Shown one piece after another: positions 11,626 to 15,707 of a DNA stretch of 15,707 nt; within the stretch, counting starts at the first letter, position 1; every line of letters begins with the position of its first letter. The translations under genes and the position numbers were made by a program. Source of the stretch: Deltaproteobacteria bacterium. GTDB taxonomy: Bacteria; Bdellovibrionota; O2-12-FULL-43-9; JACQJE01. The notes under the pieces were generated by a model. The model searched no databases and had not been told where the DNA came from. It saw only the letters and a list, made by a program, of their open reading frames with translations. Location of the stretch: assembly GCA_016205125.1 (NCBI GenBank), contig JACQJE010000137.1:1-15707 (forward strand), written 5' to 3'.

Positions 11626-12332
11626 ACGCAGAGCCAGTAAAAGAGACAGCTGAGAAAGAGGCGGCCGCAGAGAAGCCGCATCCCGGGAAAATGCTCGGCA
11701 TTAAGATGGGAATGACAGAGTTCTTTGATGGTGAAGGAGCTTTTTTCCCGGTAACTGTCATTTGCATTGGGGATAATCGAGTGACGCAGGTGAAGAGAGA
11801 TGAGCGTGACGGGTATCACGCGATACAAGTTTGCGCAGGTTATAAAAAAGTGAAGAATCAAACAAAGCCAGCATTGGGACATTTGAAAAAAAGCGGTGTA
11901 GAGAGTGCCCGGTGGTTGAGAGAGTTTCGAGTTTGCGATGCATCTCAGTATAAAGTTGGGGATGAGCTCTCAGTCAATTTTGTAAGCCCTGGGGATTTTG
12001 TCGATGTCAAAGGATACCGCATTGGAAGAGGTTTTGCGGGCGTCATGAAGAGACACGGTTTTCATGGGGCGCCTGCAACGCATGGAACGCATGAATGCCG
12101 CCGGCACGCAGGATCTATAGGTCAAAACACCTTTCCAGCGAGAGTCTTTAAGGGAATGAAGATGGCGGGTCGAATGGGGAATAGCGCTGTGACCACTCAG
12201 AACCTGAAAGTGGTTGATCTTTTTCCAGAGAAAAAAATTCTTCTGGTCAAAGGAGCTGTACCGGGTCCCGAGAACAGTTTGGTGGAAATTTCACTGAGTC
12301 TGAAGAAAGGTAAAGGTAAAAGAGGTTCGTGA
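11622..12332 (+). CDS. rplC: 50S ribosomal protein L3 (uL3) with N-terminal extension
   Basis: L3 is an early-assembly 50S protein whose long loop reaches toward the peptidyl-transferase centre. The core starts at residue 24 ([12 protein letters not shown], compare E. coli MIGLVGKKVGMT) and includes [21 protein letters not shown] and [28 protein letters not shown]. The C-terminus ends in a lysine/glycine-rich tail. The full reading frame gives 236 residues, about 25 more than usual, because of an Ala/Glu/Lys-rich N-terminus. I chose ATG 11622 because it overlaps the rpsJ stop as ATGA and because the internal ATG at 11691 has no good ribosome-binding site. A shorter protein from 11691 remains possible. 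Confidence 0.96.
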   Translation: MNAEPVKETAEKEAAAEKPHPGKMLGIKMGMTEFFDGEGAFFPVTVICIGDNRVTQVKRDERDGYHAIQVCAGYKKVKNQTKPALGHLKKSGVESARWLREFRVCDASQYKVGDELSVNFVSPGDFVDVKGYRIGRGFAGVMKRHGFHGAPATHGTHECRRHAGSIGQNTFPARVFKGMKMAGRMGNSAVTTQNLKVVDLFPEKKILLVKGAVPGPENSLVEISLSLKKGKGKRGS

Positions 12333-12949
12333 TGCAGCTGCCTGTCTATGACGCAAATGGGAAAAAAGTGTCTGAACTTGAATGGCCGGAATCACTTGTT
12401 GCGGCGGAAAGCAAGCCAGCGCTCTTTTCAGAAGTAGTGAGAATGCAGCTTACGCTGAGGCGCAGTGGAACAGTTTCCACAAAGACGCGAGCAGAAGTGA
12501 GCGGAGGGAATAAGAAACCGTATAAGCAGAAGGGGACCGGGCGCGCGCGCCAAGGGTCGAGCCGATCTCCACAGTTTGTAGGCGGGGGGCGTGCCTGCGG
12601 GCCAAAGCCGAAAACTCATCATTTCGATCTGAACAAAAAAATGAAAAACGAAGTCCTCAAGTCTGCTATTTCGATGAAACTAAAAGAGGGGAAGCTCTCG
12701 GTGGTGGAAGAATTTTCTCTTGAGCCGCTTAAGACGAAGACATTGGCAGCGACATGCAAGGGATTTAATTTTACAAGAGGGCTCATTGTTGATGTGAATA
12801 ATGAGGGTGTGAAGCGCGCAGCGAGAAACCTTTCTCAATTTAAATATCTGGATGTTCGCGGACTCAATCTCTTTGATCTCCTGAAGTTCGAGAATCTGTT
12901 AATCACGCGCTCTGCATTATCCCAATTAATGGAGAGATTCCGTGCTTAA
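12332..12949 (+). CDS. rplD: 50S ribosomal protein L4 (uL4)
   Basis: L4 binds 23S rRNA domain I and sends an extended loop into the nascent-peptide exit tunnel. In enterics it also represses the S10 operon. The 205-residue product shows the loop region KPYKQKGTGRARQGSSRSPQ and GGGRACGPKPKTH (about residues 60-93) and ends in the usual C-terminal globular part. ATG 12332 shares its A with the rplC TGA stop and has AGAGG 6 nt upstream. The GTG three bases earlier is less well spaced. Its end overlaps rplW by 8 nt. Confidence 0.97.
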   Translation: MQLPVYDANGKKVSELEWPESLVAAESKPALFSEVVRMQLTLRRSGTVSTKTRAEVSGGNKKPYKQKGTGRARQGSSRSPQFVGGGRACGPKPKTHHFDLNKKMKNEVLKSAISMKLKEGKLSVVEEFSLEPLKTKTLAATCKGFNFTRGLIVDVNNEGVKRAARNLSQFKYLDVRGLNLFDLLKFENLLITRSALSQLMERFRA

Positions 12950-13226
12950 ACAGATCATTCGTTTTCCAAAACTGACAGAAAAGAACACAGAACTGGCCCA
13001 GAAAATGAACCAGTATGTCTTTGAAGTGGACCTGTCAGCAAACAAGCACGAAATTAAACGGGCTGTTGAATCTTTATTAAAAGTGAAAGTCGAACGTGTG
13101 CGGACAGCAGTGATGCATGGAAAGAAAAAGCGCTTGGGCCGTTCGGTGGGACGGCGTCCGAACTGGAAAAAGGCTGTTGTGCAGTTAAAAGAAGGGCAGA
13201 CTCTCGAGCCTGTGAAGGGGATTTGA
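12942..13226 (+). CDS. rplW: 50S ribosomal protein L23 (uL23)
   Basis: L23 lies at the exit of the ribosomal tunnel and docks trigger factor and SRP. The 94-residue product carries the family pattern: [11 protein letters not shown] near the start, [19 protein letters not shown] (26-44), [10 protein letters not shown], then a basic loop [27 protein letters not shown]. The start is GTG at 12942, with GGAGAG 5 nt upstream inside the end of rplD, so the two genes overlap by 8 nt. It ends TGATATG, one base before rplB. Confidence 0.97.
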   Translation: MLKQIIRFPKLTEKNTELAQKMNQYVFEVDLSANKHEIKRAVESLLKVKVERVRTAVMHGKKKRLGRSVGRRPNWKKAVVQLKEGQTLEPVKGI

Positions 13227-13227
13227 T

Positions 13228-14058
13228 ATGGCAGCGATGTTAAAAGCAAAACCGACATCGCCCGGCCGGCGGTCTGTGATTTTACCAGATCGTTCAGCGT
13301 TATCTGAAGGGCCGGTTGAAAAGCGTTTGCTTAAAGGCAAGAAGCGTATTTCCGCCAGAAACTGTTATGGGCGAGTGACTGTTCGTTGGCGTGGAGGGGG
13401 ACACAAACGCCTCTACCGCTTGATTGATTTTAAGCGGGATAAGTGGAATGTTCCTGGGAAAGTTGCACAAATCGAGTATGATCCGAATCGCACAGCCTAT
13501 ATTGCTCTGGTTCATTACTCTGATGGGGACAAACGCTATATTTTGGCGCCGGATGGTCTTTCAGTAGGGAGCGGAGTGGTCGCATCAAATAGTGCAGATA
13601 TTCTCCCTGGCAATACTCTTCCGATGGAGTGCTTACCAGCTGGGACCTATATTCATAACATTGAAATGCGCCCTGGAAAAGGGGGACAGCTCGTCAAAAG
13701 CGCGGGGTGCGTAGCGCAATTGATGGCCAAAGAGGGTGATTATGTGCTTGTGCGGCTTCCTTCTGGAGAGATGCGCAAAGTCATGGGACGCTGTTCAGCA
13801 ACCGTTGGCCAAGTCAGCAATGTTGAACACAACAATACGTCCATTGGCAAGGCAGGGAGAAACAGATGGAAGGGGCGACGGCCGAATGTCCGCGGGGTTG
13901 CGATGAATCCGGTCGACCATCCCCTCGGCGGCGGAGAGGGGAAGACCTCTGGCGGGCGGCATCCGTGTACCCCATGGGGCAAGCCTTGCAAGGGTTATAA
14001 GACCCGGCGCAACAAGCTGACTCAAAAGTTTATTGTGAGAGACAGAAGATTGAAGTAA
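13228..14058 (+). CDS. rplB: 50S ribosomal protein L2 (uL2)
   Basis: L2 is required for subunit association and peptidyl-transferase assembly. The 276-residue product is full length and shows the RNA-binding core ([20 protein letters not shown], 53-72; [15 protein letters not shown], 83-97) and the C-terminal motif [15 protein letters not shown] (225-239). His231 corresponds to the conserved His229 of E. coli. Leu233 replaces the second histidine of the DHPH motif, a position that I believe varies between phyla. ATG 13228 has GAAGGGG 7 nt upstream. A 55-nt gap with a hairpin follows, larger than the other gaps in this cluster. Confidence 0.98.
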   Translation: MAAMLKAKPTSPGRRSVILPDRSALSEGPVEKRLLKGKKRISARNCYGRVTVRWRGGGHKRLYRLIDFKRDKWNVPGKVAQIEYDPNRTAYIALVHYSDGDKRYILAPDGLSVGSGVVASNSADILPGNTLPMECLPAGTYIHNIEMRPGKGGQLVKSAGCVAQLMAKEGDYVLVRLPSGEMRKVMGRCSATVGQVSNVEHNNTSIGKAGRNRWKGRRPNVRGVAMNPVDHPLGGGEGKTSGGRHPCTPWGKPCKGYKTRRNKLTQKFIVRDRRLK

Positions 14059-14062
14059 AAGG

Positions 14063-14088
14063 CCCAAAAATAGATATTGATTTTTGGG
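14063..14088 (+). other. Perfect 9-bp hairpin in the rplB-rpsS gap
   Basis: CCCAAAAAT (14063-14071) pairs with ATTTTTGGG (14080-14088) around an 8-nt loop. The bases after the stem (TGAAAGAG) are not a T run, so it does not look like a terminator in this direction. It starts with CCCAAAAATAGATAT, found with one mismatch in the rpsC-rplP gap. Possible roles are mRNA stability or processing; none is demonstrated. Confidence 0.55.
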
Positions 14089-14113
14089 TGAAAGAGTTGA
14101 ACGAGGCAGATGT

Positions 14114-14413
14114 ATGTCAAGATCGATAAAAAAGGGCCCCTTTATTGACGATTACCTCCTGAAGAAAGTGACGGAGGTTCAGGCAGTAAAGGATAGGCGT
14201 GTCATTCGCACGTGGTCCAGGCGTTCTACGATTGTTCCTGAGATGGTTGGGTTGACTATTGCTGTCCATAACGGCAAGGAATTTATCCCCATCTTTATCA
14301 GTGAAAATACGGTGGGTCATAAGCTGGGAGAATTTGCGCCCACGCGGATATTTCGAGGTCATGCGGCTGGGCGGAAGACGAAAATGATGGCTGCAGGCGA
14401 AGGGGCAGAATAG
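14114..14413 (+). CDS. rpsS: 30S ribosomal protein S19 (uS19)
   Basis: S19 works with S13 in the 30S head near the A site. From ATG 14114 it is 99 residues: [19 protein letters not shown], then [25 protein letters not shown] (about 33-57), [12 protein letters not shown] and [13 protein letters not shown] at 14103-14106 lies 7 nt before ATG 14114. A longer in-frame reading from 14084 would add ten non-family residues overlapping this site, so I reject it. The TAG stop is directly followed by the rplV ATG. Confidence 0.97.
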   Translation: MSRSIKKGPFIDDYLLKKVTEVQAVKDRRVIRTWSRRSTIVPEMVGLTIAVHNGKEFIPIFISENTVGHKLGEFAPTRIFRGHAAGRKTKMMAAGEGAE

Positions 14414-14746
14414 ATGGAAGTCAAAGCCCAACTGCGTTATGCGCGAATATCTCCGACCAAGCTGCGTCTCGTTGCAGATATGGTGCGGGGAAAGGATATT
14501 CACATGGCGCTGAGTACGCTTCGCTTTTGCAGTCGGCGTGGTGCGAAGGTATTGACTAAACTGCTGAATTCAGCGGTAGCTAATGCAGATCATGCAGGGA
14601 AGATCGATATTGATACGCTTTTTGTGAAACATATTTCTGTCGATAGCGGTCCGTCCATCCGCCGTTTTCTTCCGCGGGCGATGGGTCGTGCTACGCCCAT
14701 TCAGCATGGGACGAGCCACGTGAAAGTTGTATTAGCTGAAAAATAG
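14414..14746 (+). CDS. rplV: 50S ribosomal protein L22 (uL22)
   Basis: L22 lines the exit tunnel; its beta-hairpin reaches the constriction where macrolide resistance changes occur. The 110-residue product matches the family: [17 protein letters not shown] (12-28), [16 protein letters not shown], and the hairpin with [26 protein letters not shown] 14414 abuts the rpsS stop with no spacer, and AGGGG lies 8 nt upstream inside rpsS, so translation is probably coupled. TAG is followed 14 nt later by rpsC. Confidence 0.97.
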   Translation: MEVKAQLRYARISPTKLRLVADMVRGKDIHMALSTLRFCSRRGAKVLTKLLNSAVANADHAGKIDIDTLFVKHISVDSGPSIRRFLPRAMGRATPIQHGTSHVKVVLAEK

Positions 14747-14753
14747 AAGGGGG
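14747..14753 (+). promoter_or_regulatory. Shine-Dalgarno site fixing a TTG start for rpsC
   Basis: AAGGGGG is 7 nt before TTG 14761. That TTG opens [13 protein letters not shown], the family N-terminus directly after the initiator, and no in-frame ATG or GTG exists nearby. Confidence 0.8.
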
Positions 14754-14760
14754 TATTGTT

Positions 14761-15408
14761 TTGGGGCATAAAGTTAACCCGACAGGTTTCAGACTGGGAA
14801 TCGTCACCGATTGGCAATCAAAGTGGTATGCCGACCGGGATTACCAAAAGCTTCTCGCGGAAGATATTCGCATCCGTTCTTACGCCAAGGATAAACTCTA
14901 TTCTGCGGGAATCTCGAAAGTGATTATCGAGCGTGCGGCGGATAAACTGAAAGTGAATATTTTGACCGCCCGCCCTGGTATTGTGATTGGAAAAAAGGGA
15001 TCTGGTATTGAAATGCTCAAGAGCGAGATCCAGAAAATGACTCGGAGTAAAGAGGTTTTAGTCAATATCCAGGAAGTGAGAAGAGCAGAACTCGATGCGC
15101 AACTGGTTGCTGAAACAGTGGCGACACAGTTGGAGCGCAGAGTGGCGTATCGCAGAGCGATGAAGCGGAGTATAACCACCGCAATGAAAATGGGTGCTTT
15201 AGGGATAAAAATTCGATGCTGCGGACGTCTCGGCGGTGCTGAAATGAGAAGAAGAGAATGGTATGGAGAGGGGAGTCTGCCTCTGCATACTCTGCGGGCA
15301 GATGTCGATTATGGATTTGCAATGGCAAAGACAATCTATGGCATCATCGGAGTAAAGGCTTGGATTTACAAGGGGGAGGTTCTCGAGAGAACGATACTTA
15401 GACCCTGA
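14761..15408 (+). CDS. rpsC: 30S ribosomal protein S3 (uS3)
   Basis: S3 lies at the mRNA entry of the 30S subunit and contributes to helicase activity. The 215-residue product shows the family N-terminus [13 protein letters not shown], a KH-type domain with the loop GKKG in [14 protein letters not shown] (about 70-83), the basic stretch [12 protein letters not shown] and the C-terminal [31 protein letters not shown]. The end is slightly shorter than in E. coli (233). The start is TTG at 14761 with a strong ribosome-binding site. TGA is followed by a 56-nt gap with a hairpin before rplP. Confidence 0.98.
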   Translation: MGHKVNPTGFRLGIVTDWQSKWYADRDYQKLLAEDIRIRSYAKDKLYSAGISKVIIERAADKLKVNILTARPGIVIGKKGSGIEMLKSEIQKMTRSKEVLVNIQEVRRAELDAQLVAETVATQLERRVAYRRAMKRSITTAMKMGALGIKIRCCGRLGGAEMRRREWYGEGSLPLHTLRADVDYGFAMAKTIYGIIGVKAWIYKGEVLERTILRP

Positions 15409-15409
15409 T

Positions 15410-15447
15410 CCCAAAAATAGACATAGAGATTTTCAATCTCTATTTTG
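15410..15447 (+). other. Hairpin in the rpsC-rplP gap, related to the one before rpsS
   Basis: ATAGAGATT (15423-15431) pairs perfectly with AATCTCTAT (15435-15443) around a 3-nt loop TTC. CAAA (15412-15415) can close an outer helix with TTTG (15444-15447), leaving a 7-nt bulge. It starts with CCCAAAAATAGACAT, which differs at one base from the motif at 14063. No T run follows the stem. It ends just before the rplP ribosome-binding site. Confidence 0.55.
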
Positions 15448-15464
15448 AGTAGGAACGATGTAAG

Positions 15465-15707
15465 GTGCTCAGTCCAAAAAAGACAAAATATCGCAAACAG
15501 CACAAAGGGCGCAGGCGGGGGATAGCCAAAGGCGGATTTGAGCTGAGCTTTGGGGAATTTGGTCTTCAAGCGCTTGAAAATGGCTGGATCTCGGCACGGC
15601 AAATTGAGGCAAGCCGGGTGGCGATGACTCGTCACATCAAACGTGGGGGGAAAGTTTGGATTAGGATTTTTCCAGATAAACCCGTCACAAAAAAGCCGGC
15701 CGAAACG
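15465..15707 (+). CDS. rplP: 50S ribosomal protein L16 (uL16), N-terminal 81 residues (3' end outside window)
   Basis: L16 binds near the A-site tRNA elbow and the peptidyl-transferase centre. The visible 81 residues show the family N-terminus [18 protein letters not shown], then [47 protein letters not shown]. The usual length is about 137-140, so roughly 57 residues lie downstream. The start is GTG at 15465 with AGGAA 9 nt upstream; no in-frame ATG fits. A start-stop pair ATG-TAA (15458-15463) lies out of frame just before this GTG and is probably chance. Confidence 0.97.
   Translation, partial: MLSPKKTKYRKQHKGRRRGIAKGGFELSFGEFGLQALENGWISARQIEASRVAMTRHIKRGGKVWIRIFPDKPVTKKPAET

Noticed and set aside
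13918..13926. Loss of the second histidine in the L2 DHPH motif (Leu233)
   Set aside because: The functionally important first histidine is kept, and I believe this second position differs among phyla, so it is not good evidence of anything unusual.
14084..14113. Longer rpsS reading from 14084
   Set aside because: It adds ten residues foreign to the S19 family and overlaps the GAGG site that serves ATG 14114.
15458..15463. ATG-TAA start-stop element just before the rplP GTG
   Set aside because: Six bases, out of frame with rplP; easily chance.

Overview
The window is a chromosomal housekeeping segment of a bacterium with mixed, roughly mid-range base composition. It carries the end of the RNA polymerase beta gene, then beta', the str cluster (rpsL, rpsG, fusA, tuf), and most of the S10 cluster (rpsJ, rplC, rplD, rplW, rplB, rpsS, rplV, rpsC, start of rplP). 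All genes are on the plus strand and in the order familiar from many bacteria. The polymerase subunits have the long diderm-type architecture: lineage-specific insertions in the C-terminal half of beta and in the trigger-loop region of beta', with both beta' zinc sites. The ribosomal proteins fit a diderm such as a deltaproteobacterial, Nitrospirota or PVC-like lineage, but I cannot name the phylum from sequence alone.

Layout: 1-2405 rpoB (5' end outside the window); 2444-6565 rpoC; 6648-7016 rpsL; 7017-7194 a palindromic, MITE-like insertion; 7223-7693 rpsG; 7816-9903 fusA; 9957-9994 an intrinsic terminator or attenuator; 10069-11268 tuf; 11311-15408 rpsJ-rplC-rplD-rplW-rplB-rpsS-rplV-rpsC; 15465 to the end, rplP (3' end outside the window). 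Genes in the S10 part are tightly packed and partly overlapping (rpsJ/rplC 4 nt, rplC/rplD 1 nt, rplD/rplW 8 nt), which implies translational coupling. Two gaps there, rplB-rpsS and rpsC-rplP, are opened to about 55 nt and hold related small hairpins.

Together the genes make the catalytic core of transcription, two elongation GTPases, and 30S and 50S proteins, several of which surround the decoding centre, peptidyl-transferase centre and exit tunnel.

The gene content is ordinary. The unusual points lie between and within genes. A 178-bp element with perfect 21-bp terminal inverted repeats is flanked by TAA on both sides and sits exactly at the rpsL stop codon. The tuf gene has codon usage quite unlike its neighbours, reverting in its last ~15 codons, and it follows a terminator. 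EF-Tu carries a four-cysteine cluster at the end of its G domain. A near-identical 15-nt motif starts the hairpins in two separate S10 gaps. Several highly expressed genes begin with TTG or GTG.
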